A stretch of 64,000 nucleotides of DNA from JABCPE02 sp963516675 (lineage in GTDB: Bacteria > Bacteroidota > Bacteroidia > Flavobacteriales > Weeksellaceae). Location: NCBI GenBank assembly GCA_963516675.1, contig CAUQBH010000003.1, forward strand, positions 62,001-126,000, given 5' to 3'. Each line of letters opens with the position of its first letter. The stretch's first letter is position 1. Shown one piece after another: positions 17,951 through 25,035 of this stretch. The notes under the pieces were generated by a model. The model was not told the origin of the DNA, made no database searches, and saw nothing but the letters and a program-made list of their open reading frames with translations. A program made the position numbers and the translations under genes.

Positions 17951-17966
17951 TATCTTGTCTTTTTCT

Positions 17967-17995
17967 AGCACCCTGCGGGGTGCTATTTTTGTTTT
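17967..17995 (+). terminator. Rho-independent terminator
   Basis: AGCACCC (17967-17973) with GGGTGCT (17978-17984) and a T-rich tail that runs into the GTG start of the next gene. Confidence 0.75.
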
Positions 17996-17996
17996 T

Positions 17997-18593
17997 GTGA
18001 TTACAGAAATACATACAGAAGATTTGCATTATTGTCCAAGCACAGAGGTGTTTGGAGGTATTTTGGTGAGGCTCTACTACGCTTCTGTTTGGGACTTTGC
18101 GAAAATAGTTCTTCCCGAAGCGGAGGGCTACGAAGACAGCAGGAGAATTTCTAAAGGAAATATTTTACTCAAACACGGAAAAAGTCTAAAGGCTGTGGAT
18201 GTTTATCTAGACCAAGGTTCTCTATCGGAGAAGGTCACTGGCAGTGCAAAGAGATGGAAGCAGATGAGCGAGCTTTCGTTTCAGCTGACAGGAATGACGC
18301 CTAGAAACCTTGGTTTTCTTTCTCAAACGGGGAATTCTGGGCTGGTGTTTTTTGTCTCGGATAGTAACGGCAGAGTTTGGGTTCTGGGGAATCTTAGAAA
18401 CGCTGCATACCTTACCAGCGGAGATGCTACTTCTGGGAAGAAATTCGAAGAGGATAACATGGTAAGTTTCACTTTTTCAGCAAATACAGGACTGTATGAA
18501 TATGCAGGAAATATCGCTGAAATAGGAGAGGAGGAGAAGAAAAAACAAGTAGGAGGATTCTCCAGAGGATTTAGTAAAGGATTTAGAATATAA
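17997..18593 (+). CDS. Tail-tube-like structural protein, copy 2
   Basis: 198 residues from a GTG start at 17997. The frame is open further upstream through the terminator, but the alignment with copy 1 (8488-9039) begins at EIHTEDLHYCP, so the short start is chosen. Shared motifs are listed under copy 1. Copy 2 has an extra C-terminal basic tail with GGFSRGFSKGFRI. Being directly before the tail fibre, it may be the virion tail tube or a tube-capping protein; which copy is the main tube protein is unknown. Confidence 0.6.
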   Translation: MITEIHTEDLHYCPSTEVFGGILVRLYYASVWDFAKIVLPEAEGYEDSRRISKGNILLKHGKSLKAVDVYLDQGSLSEKVTGSAKRWKQMSELSFQLTGMTPRNLGFLSQTGNSGLVFFVSDSNGRVWVLGNLRNAAYLTSGDATSGKKFEEDNMVSFTFSANTGLYEYAGNIAEIGEEEKKKQVGGFSRGFSKGFRI

Positions 18594-18604
18594 ATAAAGA
18601 AACA

Positions 18605-20311
18605 ATGAGTAATGTGTCTACATTGGAAGAAATTAAAGGGCTTCTTCCTGACAACAACAATGGAGAAATTACAGAAGCAAGATTAAGAGAAAGTTTTGAA
18701 AAGACTTTTTCTGAAATGGATACTAAAGCAACCAAAGAAGCATTAAAAAAAGTAGAGGATAAAGTCAAAGCAGGAACTCCAACTCCAACACCTAGTGTAA
18801 ATAACAAGCTCGCTGGAAAGAAGATTTCGTTTATTGGAGATTCTATTACTTCGTGGGGGGAGAGTACAAATAACGAATATACACCAGCCAAAGGTTATGC
18901 CTATGAAGATGTATGGACTGCACAGCTTTTAAGTCTTACAGGAGGAGTAAAAGCAACGCTTGATGGCAGGGCTGGTTCTAGAGTTACAGGAATAGATGGC
19001 GACGCCTTTGCTTTTTCCAGGACAAAAGTGGTAGCTCAAGATAGTGACTTTATATTCATTTTCATGGGCGCAAATGACCAGCGTGCACTGAATGTGCCTA
19101 CTACTGGTGTTCCTTTGGGAGAAATTAAAGATAAAACTTCTCTTGGGGATATTACTAATGTAAATAATCCAAACCTTAAAAAGTTCACAGAAGCTTATCA
19201 GTTAGCATTGGAGAATATGCTTTCTTATTATAAAAAGTCACAAATCATATTGATGACTCCACTTCGGTCTTTCCATGAAGGGTCTACAGATGACCAAAAT
19301 AAAGATTCTGATAAACTTGCTGAAAGGATTATTGATATAGCAAAGATGTATGGTATCAAGTGGATAGATATGAGGGAAGTAGGTATAACTAAATATAACC
19401 ATGGAATCTATTTTTATGATGGTTTGCATCCAAATAAAAGAGGACACAGACTAATTGCAGAATATGTAACCAGCAAAATGCTGGAATTTGGGACAGTGGG
19501 GAAATTGGAGGCATCGGATTATTACACTAAAACCCAAATAGATGAAAAACTAAAAGCCCTACCAAAAGGGAATACACCTGCTCCTTCAGGTAATATGGTT
19601 ATAGGTGGAGCTAATCTTTTTAAAAATACGGCTCTTCCGTTACTTTCACCTAACAACCCCTCTCCAAGTGAAAACACAGGAACTTCTGCTGTTATGAGTG
19701 ATGCTACAGGAAGTTTTGTGAGGTATACCCCTGTATCTCATCAAGTTGTCGGAGTATATGGTTTTAAAATGGAGGGTATAGTTGCAGGAACTCACTCTAG
19801 AAGTATGGATTTTAGGCATTCCCACACAGGAAATGTTACAATTTGGGGACAGAGTATTCCTCCGAATGTTTGGACTAGGATAAAACAGGAAGCCTTTAAT
19901 TTGGATAGCTCGTGGATGGTAGCGTTTACTTCTGATGTTCAAGGGGTAGCAATAGACATTAGAAATTTCAAGTTAGAAAAAGGAACAAAAGCAACGGATT
20001 GGACACCACATATTTCTGAATACAACCTTGGAATTTCTGATACTATGGTAGATACTGTTTTGCCGTGGACACATGATTTGGAAGTTGTAGCAGAAACGAA
20101 TGGTGCTAATGACCGAGTAATCTACAAGCTCCCAAGAATAGAAAGTTTTGCTGAAATATTGGAGTTTAGACTTATTCAGCGTAGCGGCACAGTTACCGAA
20201 ATAAAAGGCTTGAAAGTGATAATGACCACCACGGGCAGAAAGGGTATTCCGCTGAAAGCAGAAGAAATAGGAGACCCAGTGAAAGTGTATGTAAAAGCTT
20301 TATTGAAATAG
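18605..20311 (+). CDS. Tail fibre with SGNH/GDSL esterase domain
   Basis: 568 residues. A short helical N-terminus (1-60) and a Thr/Pro linker precede an SGNH hydrolase domain (about 68-295): GDS block I with Ser80, Gly124 in DGRAGSR, GAND block III (155-158), and DGLHP with Asp273 and His276. A second Pro linker leads to a beta-sandwich part (about 335-480) containing DIRNFKLEKGTKATDWTP, a motif of phage fibre domains, and a final beta domain. It is probably a receptor-binding protein that removes O-acetyl or similar ester groups from capsule or O-antigen. Confidence 0.85.
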   Translation: MSNVSTLEEIKGLLPDNNNGEITEARLRESFEKTFSEMDTKATKEALKKVEDKVKAGTPTPTPSVNNKLAGKKISFIGDSITSWGESTNNEYTPAKGYAYEDVWTAQLLSLTGGVKATLDGRAGSRVTGIDGDAFAFSRTKVVAQDSDFIFIFMGANDQRALNVPTTGVPLGEIKDKTSLGDITNVNNPNLKKFTEAYQLALENMLSYYKKSQIILMTPLRSFHEGSTDDQNKDSDKLAERIIDIAKMYGIKWIDMREVGITKYNHGIYFYDGLHPNKRGHRLIAEYVTSKMLEFGTVGKLEASDYYTKTQIDEKLKALPKGNTPAPSGNMVIGGANLFKNTALPLLSPNNPSPSENTGTSAVMSDATGSFVRYTPVSHQVVGVYGFKMEGIVAGTHSRSMDFRHSHTGNVTIWGQSIPPNVWTRIKQEAFNLDSSWMVAFTSDVQGVAIDIRNFKLEKGTKATDWTPHISEYNLGISDTMVDTVLPWTHDLEVVAETNGANDRVIYKLPRIESFAEILEFRLIQRSGTVTEIKGLKVIMTTTGRKGIPLKAEEIGDPVKVYVKALLK

Positions 20312-20329
20312 AATAATAATTTAAAAAAG

Positions 20330-20857
20330 ATGAATATAAAAGAATTTATTGTGGACAACCTAGTGTTGTTGTACAAAGGGAGTTTTTCGCAGAAGTTGTT
20401 GGCATCAGCACAGTTGTCACTAGCGCCAGCGGCAGCGCTGACTCTCACGGAGCGAATTAGTGGATGGTATGTAGAAAGTGAATTTTTCCTGTTCTGCTTG
20501 TGTGTGGTTTTAGCGATAGACCATGTTTTAGGCAGTTATGTTCATTGGAAAGTTTACAACGATTTCACTTTCAAAGACAATCTTAAAGGTCTCGTTACCA
20601 AATTATCTATCCTGCTGGTGGGCTTTATTACCTTATCAGTTGTAAATAAAGTTCTGGAGCCAATAGAGTTTTTCAAGAGTTATTTCAGTGTGTTGGTTCA
20701 GCTCATGGTTATTCTCTATCCTGGTTCTTCTGCACTTACGAACATGTCAGTTCTTACTGGGGGAAAATTTCCGCCGAGTGGACTTTTGGATAAAATAAAA
20801 AACTTCCACAATAGTGGAGATATTGACGATTTAAAAAGCAAAAAAGATGAAAAGTAA
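20330..20857 (+). CDS. Holin (probable)
   Basis: 175 residues with about four hydrophobic segments (near 24-42, 52-72, 88-106 and 112-132) and a charged C-terminal tail. The LCVVLAIDHVLGSYVHWK segment resembles phage holins of the holin-4 type. Position as first gene of a lysis cassette (spanin, endolysin downstream) supports it. It would open the inner membrane at the end of infection. Confidence 0.65.
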   Translation: MNIKEFIVDNLVLLYKGSFSQKLLASAQLSLAPAAALTLTERISGWYVESEFFLFCLCVVLAIDHVLGSYVHWKVYNDFTFKDNLKGLVTKLSILLVGFITLSVVNKVLEPIEFFKSYFSVLVQLMVILYPGSSALTNMSVLTGGKFPPSGLLDKIKNFHNSGDIDDLKSKKDEK

Positions 20858-21368
20858 AATCAGCCACAGAATAGGATTCTGGCTCCTGCTTGCTTGTCTG
20901 CTATTGTCCATGGTAAGCTGTGGGAGCCGAAAGGCAGTCCTAGAAAAAGAGAAGTCAGAAATCAGCATTCACGAAGCTGAAAGAGAGAAAAAAGATTCCA
21001 CGGGAATTTCCCAAACTAGGGAACACGAGGAATATAGCAGTATCAGTATGGATTCTGGGTTTAGTATTACTCCAATCGGGAATACGCCTGCGGAATTTTC
21101 CTTTTTTTATAATGGCAAAGAAGTCAAGGGAAAGACTACAGGGAAACTGGATTTTAATAATAAGAAGGATTTGTCAAACAAAAAAACTGACACCTATAAA
21201 ACAGATACTGTTGCAGTAAGCACCGATAAAGAGAAAGAAACCCAAACCAAAGCAAAAACCGAAACCAAATCCAAGCAGACCGAACGGAGGGAGAGCTGGT
21301 GGGTTTATTTCGTAATATTTGCTGCGGGAGGTCTGTGCTGGGAATTTTTGAGAAACAAGATATTTTAA
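20847..21368 (+). CDS. Unimolecular spanin candidate
   Basis: 173 residues. The N-terminus is a lipoprotein signal (residues 8-24, MVSC with Cys25). The middle is hydrophilic, rich in Lys, Glu, Thr and Asp. The C-terminus (about 151-168, WWVYFVIFAAGGLCWEF) is a single membrane segment. An outer-membrane lipid anchor plus an inner-membrane segment in one chain is the topology of one-gene spanins such as T1 gp11, which fuse the two membranes in the last step of lysis. It overlaps the holin by 11 bases and precedes the endolysin. Confidence 0.72.
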   Translation: MKSKISHRIGFWLLLACLLLSMVSCGSRKAVLEKEKSEISIHEAEREKKDSTGISQTREHEEYSSISMDSGFSITPIGNTPAEFSFFYNGKEVKGKTTGKLDFNNKKDLSNKKTDTYKTDTVAVSTDKEKETQTKAKTETKSKQTERRESWWVYFVIFAAGGLCWEFLRNKIF

Positions 21369-21386
21369 CCTAAAAAAAATAAGAAC

Positions 21387-21548
21387 ATGAGTACATTTGA
21401 TGCCTTAGGGCTTATTTTCATCGGAATTGGGATTGGTTTTGTGTTAACCAAAGGCTGGCAGCTTCATAAGTCCATCTATGATAAAGCTCGCAGAGATGCC
21501 GAAGAAACCGAAAGAAAAAGAAAAGAAGAACAAAGCCAAAATCCATAA
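21387..21548 (+). CDS. Small membrane protein of lysis cassette, 53 aa
   Basis: ATG 21387 to TAA 21546-21548. An N-terminal hydrophobic helix (DALGLIFIGIGIGFVL) is followed by a strongly charged tail (KARRDAEETERKRKEEQ). It sits between the spanin candidate and the endolysin, two bases before the latter. A holin partner, antiholin or auxiliary lysis peptide is plausible; no family recognised. Confidence 0.6.
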   Translation: MSTFDALGLIFIGIGIGFVLTKGWQLHKSIYDKARRDAEETERKRKEEQSQNP

Positions 21549-21550
21549 AT

Positions 21551-22021
21551 ATGAAAACAGTATCCCATTTTAGAAACAGATTCGGGGTTCCCAATCCTGC
21601 GGGGGCTGGTTATTTGGTAACCATAGACCTGCCGTATCCTATGCGGTTGGCTTGGGACAAAAACCAAATAGTAAGAAAAATAACCTGCCACAAGGAAATA
21701 GCAGAGCCGTTGAAAGCCGTATTTTCTGATATTCTGAAACATTACGGACTAGATAAAATCAGAGAATTGGGCATTGATATTTTCGGAGGCTGTTTTAATT
21801 TCCGAAAAATGCGTGGGGGAAGTGAGTTTTCAGTGCATTCCTGGGGACTTGCCATTGACCTTGACCCAGAAAGAAACCAGCTGAAAGAAACAGCCAGAAC
21901 AGCCCGTTTTGCCCGACCAGAATACAAAGCGATGATTGATATATTCTACAAACACGGCTTTATTTCGCTCGGAAGGGAGAAAAACTATGACTGGATGCAT
22001 TTCCAGTGGGAAAAATTTTAG
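21551..22021 (+). CDS. Endolysin, M15-family peptidase
   Basis: 156 residues with the metallopeptidase pattern SVHSWGLAIDLDP (His96, Asp103) and YDWMHFQW (Asp147, His150) of M15 D-Ala-D-Ala carboxypeptidase-like L-Ala-D-Glu endopeptidases. No signal peptide is present, so it should reach peptidoglycan through the holin. It cleaves the peptide part of peptidoglycan during lysis. Located at the end of the cassette. Confidence 0.88.
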   Translation: MKTVSHFRNRFGVPNPAGAGYLVTIDLPYPMRLAWDKNQIVRKITCHKEIAEPLKAVFSDILKHYGLDKIRELGIDIFGGCFNFRKMRGGSEFSVHSWGLAIDLDPERNQLKETARTARFARPEYKAMIDIFYKHGFISLGREKNYDWMHFQWEKF

Positions 22022-22027
22022 TAAAAA

Positions 22028-22798
22028 ATGAATCAAATCAGCGTTCCAGACTGCTGGGAGGAGCTTACGGATTACCAGCAAAGAGAGATTATCCATATCA
22101 TCAGCCACACTGATACGGAAGATTTTACCGAGCAGTATATGCAGATAGTGCAGATTCTTTTGATGAAAAAAGGAAGTATTTGGGAGCGTATCAAGATGCG
22201 GAGGGTTTTGAAAAACATACCAATTTCCAATTTTGCTCCAGCTCTTAAATTCATATCAGAAGAGCCGAAACTGCATCATTTTCCAGAAATCAAAGGCTTG
22301 GTAAAACCTGCTGTAAGAATGGGGGATATTACCATAGAACAGTTTTCTGTCTGCGATACCTTGTTCTATCGTTACCAGACCGAGAAAAAGGAGGTGTATC
22401 TCCGCCAGCTGGTGGCGGCATTATATCGGCTGGACCCGAAGAGTGAAAGCAGAGAACCGAAATTTGATAAAAACCTGCTTCCGAAAGTTGCCGAAATTAC
22501 AGACAAAATCGATGTAAAGGAAGCCGAGCGAATAGGTTTTATCTTTGGGTCGGTGAGGATGTATATTGCCAAGGTGTATCCGAGCATTTTCAAGAGCGAC
22601 ACGCCACGCTCAGAAGATCAGCCTGTATTTGCTGTCAAGAAAAAATTCACTCCATTTTCTCAGATTGTAGTGATGATGGCAGCAGATGAACTCCGCCTGC
22701 TGGGGAACCTGCACGAGTGTCAGAAAACTCTGCTGTATGATTTCATGAATGCATTTTTGGAAAGTAATAAAATTCATAAATTGAAAAATAAAACATAA
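22028..22798 (+). CDS. Phage hypothetical protein, 256 aa (tail assembly candidate)
   Basis: A mostly helical soluble protein starting MNQISVPDCWEELTDYQQREI. It has no recognised domain. It overlaps the next gene by one base (TAATG). Its place, just ahead of another probable tail gene and upstream of the tape measure (though now separated by the regulatory island), suggests a tail assembly or chaperone role. Confidence 0.5.
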   Translation: MNQISVPDCWEELTDYQQREIIHIISHTDTEDFTEQYMQIVQILLMKKGSIWERIKMRRVLKNIPISNFAPALKFISEEPKLHHFPEIKGLVKPAVRMGDITIEQFSVCDTLFYRYQTEKKEVYLRQLVAALYRLDPKSESREPKFDKNLLPKVAEITDKIDVKEAERIGFIFGSVRMYIAKVYPSIFKSDTPRSEDQPVFAVKKKFTPFSQIVVMMAADELRLLGNLHECQKTLLYDFMNAFLESNKIHKLKNKT

Positions 22799-23301
22799 TG
22801 AGAGGAACATCTTATTTAGAGTTAAAGAATTACTTTAACCAAATCGTGGAAAAATCTGAATTCTTGGAGGATTTTATTGGTTATTTTTCAAGAGAGTTAA
22901 GGAACAAAGAGCAGAGCTCCAGAGGAATTCAGTTTCCGTGTCTGGCTCTTTTTAATTATAATTTTGGGATTGAGGGGGAGCAGATGGCGACTTCATCGGC
23001 GGTGCGAAATATGAGTTTCGCTATTCTTCTGGACGCTCCAGCAGATGACTACGAAAAGCAATACGAGGCAATAGACAAGGCGGAAAAACTGGCTCTAAAA
23101 GTTGCATCACGAATGCGCTTTGATGCCAATAGACCCGAGCATTTTCTCTACGGAGCGTTTGTAAAAAACAGCGTAGAAGTCCGCCCTGTGGAACTGGATA
23201 TAAGCAGGCTCTTCGGGGTAGAAGTGAGTTTCCAGCTGAAGAACATTCAGTCGCTGAAACTTGATCCTGATGACTGGAACGATGTAGATAAAGTGTGCTA
23301 A
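22798..23301 (+). CDS. Phage tail-completion-like protein
   Basis: 167 residues. A central beta-alpha pattern (RNMSFAILLDAPADDYEKQYEAIDKAEKLALKVASRM in brief) and a C-terminal DISRLFGVEVSFQLKN strand region resemble the fold of tail terminator/completion proteins, but this is a weak judgement from layout. It is the last gene before a strong terminator, after which the regulatory island begins. Confidence 0.45.
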   Translation: MRGTSYLELKNYFNQIVEKSEFLEDFIGYFSRELRNKEQSSRGIQFPCLALFNYNFGIEGEQMATSSAVRNMSFAILLDAPADDYEKQYEAIDKAEKLALKVASRMRFDANRPEHFLYGAFVKNSVEVRPVELDISRLFGVEVSFQLKNIQSLKLDPDDWNDVDKVC

Positions 23302-23303
23302 TA

Positions 23304-23341
23304 AAAACAGCGAGAATGTGGCAAATTCTTGCTGTTTTTTT
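23304..23341 (+). terminator. Terminator closing tail-assembly operon
   Basis: A two-part stem: AACAGC with GCTGTT and, inside it, AGAAT with ATTCT, followed by a run of T. It separates the late genes from the regulatory island. Confidence 0.8.
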
Positions 23342-23423
23342 CCATGTTATTTTTGATTTGGAAAAAAATCGTGTTTTTTTTCAATAAAACATTTACATTT
23401 GTGATGTAAAATTAGAATTGAAT

Positions 23424-23501
23424 ATGGATTGGATTGTATGGGTTATTGCAGCATTGGTTTTCGTGTTTTTCTTTATTGGAGACCAAAGAAAAAACAAGTA
23501 G
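23424..23501 (+). CDS. Possible 25-aa membrane peptide
   Basis: ATG 23424 to TAG 23499-23501 encodes MDWIVWVIAALVFVFFFIGD plus five charged residues: one hydrophobic helix and a basic end. A -7-like TACATTTG lies at 23394-23401, 22 bases upstream. The stop is three bases from the end of the convergent gene. It could be a small toxic or regulatory peptide, but it is short enough to be chance. Confidence 0.35.
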   Translation: MDWIVWVIAALVFVFFFIGDQRKNK

Positions 23502-23503
23502 AT

Positions 23504-23863
23504 CTAATTCAAGTTAGACCTTGTTTCATTGTCTATGTTATTATCTTCCCATTTTAGATAATCAGCATACCATTTCCACGCTTCATCCAAAAATTCTATT
23601 TCGGATATTATAGGAGACATAGCGCCTCCTGTAGCCTCCACATTATTTTGAACCAATACGAACTCAAATACCTCGCTCCCATATCGGTAAGTTTTACGAG
23701 GTTTCTTGATTGTGTCTTTGTTGAGGGTAACCGTGGCTATTTCCTCTGGAATAATCAGCACCAGAGATAAGTAGTGAGGAGAATAGATGTATTTAAATAC
23801 TCTATCCTGCGGTTCTTCTGCCAAGAGGAATCTTGGCATTTTTATTTCTACAATTTTATTCAT
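23504..23863 (-). CDS. Hypothetical protein next to repressor, 119 aa
   Basis: Soluble, acidic; starts MNKIVEIKMPRFLLAEEPQDRVF. It follows the XRE repressor by four bases and is probably co-transcribed with it from the leftward promoter in the prophage state, so it is a candidate lysogenic-phase gene (for example immunity or repressor partner). No family recognised. Confidence 0.6.
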   Translation of the reverse strand: MNKIVEIKMPRFLLAEEPQDRVFKYIYSPHYLSLVLIIPEEIATVTLNKDTIKKPRKTYRYGSEVFEFVLVQNNVEATGGAMSPIISEIEFLDEAWKWYADYLKWEDNNIDNETRSNLN

Positions 23864-23867
23864 AAGT

Positions 23868-24113
23868 TTATTTTTTTCTTATTCCTAACCATTCACCTGT
23901 TTTATCATCGTAGAAGTGCGCATATCCTTCAGATGTTTCTATGAGTTCATGAATTTCGCAGCCAATAGCATTTGCTATTTCTTGTATAGAACTAAATTTA
24001 GGATTATTGTTCATTCTTTTAAAAAGTGATGGGTAACTAATACCTATTTTTTCAGCAACCTTACCTAATTCTATATTTTTTCTTTTGGCTACTTCTTTAA
24101 AAAGTAATTTCAT
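23868..24113 (-). CDS. XRE-family helix-turn-helix repressor
   Basis: 81 residues from ATG 24113; an upstream in-frame extension is AT-rich and overlaps the promoter, so it is rejected. Residues about 4-56 form an XRE/Cro HTH (LGKVAEKIGISYPSLFKRM, then SSIQEIANAIGCEIHELIE). The C-terminus is a short tail, with no cleavage domain. It faces away from the rightward accessory operon across an operator region with palindromes, the layout of a lysogeny switch. It probably represses itself and the rightward promoter. Confidence 0.83.
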   Translation of the reverse strand: MKLLFKEVAKRKNIELGKVAEKIGISYPSLFKRMNNNPKFSSIQEIANAIGCEIHELIETSEGYAHFYDDKTGEWLGIRKK

Positions 24114-24129
24114 AATGATTATTTTAATG

Positions 24130-24310
24130 ATGCAAATATAATACTTTATTATAAAGTAAAACAATACAATATTGTATTATAATGCAATTAAAAATAATTG
24201 CTCTTATTATCAATGAGTTATACGAAAACATTAAAATAAAGTATAATTTTATTTGCTTTGTATTTCAATAAAGTATTATATTTGCATAAGAAAATTAAAA
24301 CAAAGTATAA
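24130..24310. promoter_or_regulatory. Divergent promoter-operator switch region
   Basis: A 21-bp sequence at 24130-24150 recurs perfectly inverted at 24267-24287; each copy contains a -7 box TATATTTG (24133-24140 leftward; 24277-24284 rightward). Each has a TTG -33 box at a 21-base spacer (24162-24164 leftward; 24253-24255 rightward). Operator candidates: TACTTTA-TTA-TAAAGTA (24142-24158) and the palindrome AATACAATATTGTATT (24163-24178) at the leftward promoter, and AAAGTAT half-sites near 24238, 24270 and 24303. The two promoters can thus be read and repressed alike. Confidence 0.75.
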
Positions 24311-24328
24311 CAATTAAAACAAAAAGAT

Positions 24329-24538
24329 ATGACTACGAAAGAAATAACACAAGTATTAAGAGAGAAATTTAAAAAAGCAGGATACAACAATAGAAAAGTA
24401 TCGATAAAAGCAACAAAATATGGCATTGGTGTGGTGATAAAAGTAGAGAAACCAAATTATAAAGAAGATGTTAAAATAGCAAACATAGTAAAAGAATACA
24501 CAAAATATTGTGGTGTAACCATTAGACACGATAGATAA
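24329..24538 (+). CDS. Small basic protein, LPD29-like
   Basis: 69 residues: MTTKEITQVLREKFKKAGY, then NRKVSIKATKYGIGVVIKVEKP. The layout resembles the LPD29 domain (large polyvalent protein-associated domain) that occurs alone in phage and plasmid accessory regions; this is a moderate guess. It is first in the rightward transcript from the switch, in the position where Cro- or anti-repressor-like genes are often found. Confidence 0.5.
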   Translation: MTTKEITQVLREKFKKAGYNNRKVSIKATKYGIGVVIKVEKPNYKEDVKIANIVKEYTKYCGVTIRHDR

Positions 24539-24607
24539 AAATCAACCGACCTAAGCAAGTCACAAAAAGGCTTTTAAATTTAAATATTAACTTAAAAATC
24601 AAACAAA

Positions 24608-24967
24608 ATGAAAAGAGTAGAAATCAACAAATTCAATGTAGAACAATTTATCGGTAAAAAACTTTATACTTCTTATTCTGGTTATGCTGGACAAGGTGGA
24701 AAAAATGAGTTTGTGTTAGGAGAAGTAGTGTCAGAATGGGACTTGGCGAGCAGAAGCATAATGGATTTTGGCGAGTTTGAAGGTAAAACACGACAAGAAT
24801 ACTGGGCTTCGTTCTTCACAAATGAACAAGTTATTTGTTCTCAAAATAAATTGTTTTTAATTACTGCTGATGGTAGAAATACTTTTATCTATTGCAATAA
24901 TTTAGAAGATGATTACTTCTGCTGTTCAGATGACGATAGATATGTAACATTTAGAATCGAAGAATAA
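24608..24967 (+). CDS. Phage accessory hypothetical protein, 119 aa
   Basis: A soluble, acidic, aromatic-rich protein (YTSYSGYAGQGGKNEF, NNLEDDYFCCSDDDRY). It is the second gene of the rightward unit and ends at a terminator 11 bases beyond its stop. Family not recognised. Confidence 0.55.
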   Translation: MKRVEINKFNVEQFIGKKLYTSYSGYAGQGGKNEFVLGEVVSEWDLASRSIMDFGEFEGKTRQEYWASFFTNEQVICSQNKLFLITADGRNTFIYCNNLEDDYFCCSDDDRYVTFRIEE

Positions 24968-24978
24968 CCAAACCACTC

Positions 24979-25010
24979 CCTGCACCAGCAGGTTTTTTTT
25001 ATTATCTTTG
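24979..25010 (+). terminator. Terminator followed by -7 box of HIRAN gene
   Basis: CCTGC (24979-24983) with GCAGG (24988-24992) and eight T. Immediately after it, TATCTTTG at 25003-25010 is a -7 box for the HIRAN gene that starts at 25036. Confidence 0.72.
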
Positions 25011-25035
25011 TGGCTGAAGAAAAATTTGTGCTGAT

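Noticed and set aside
17889..17996. Longer N-terminus for tail-tube-like copy 2
   Set aside because: It would overlap the previous gene and its terminator, and alignment with copy 1 starts after GTG 17997.
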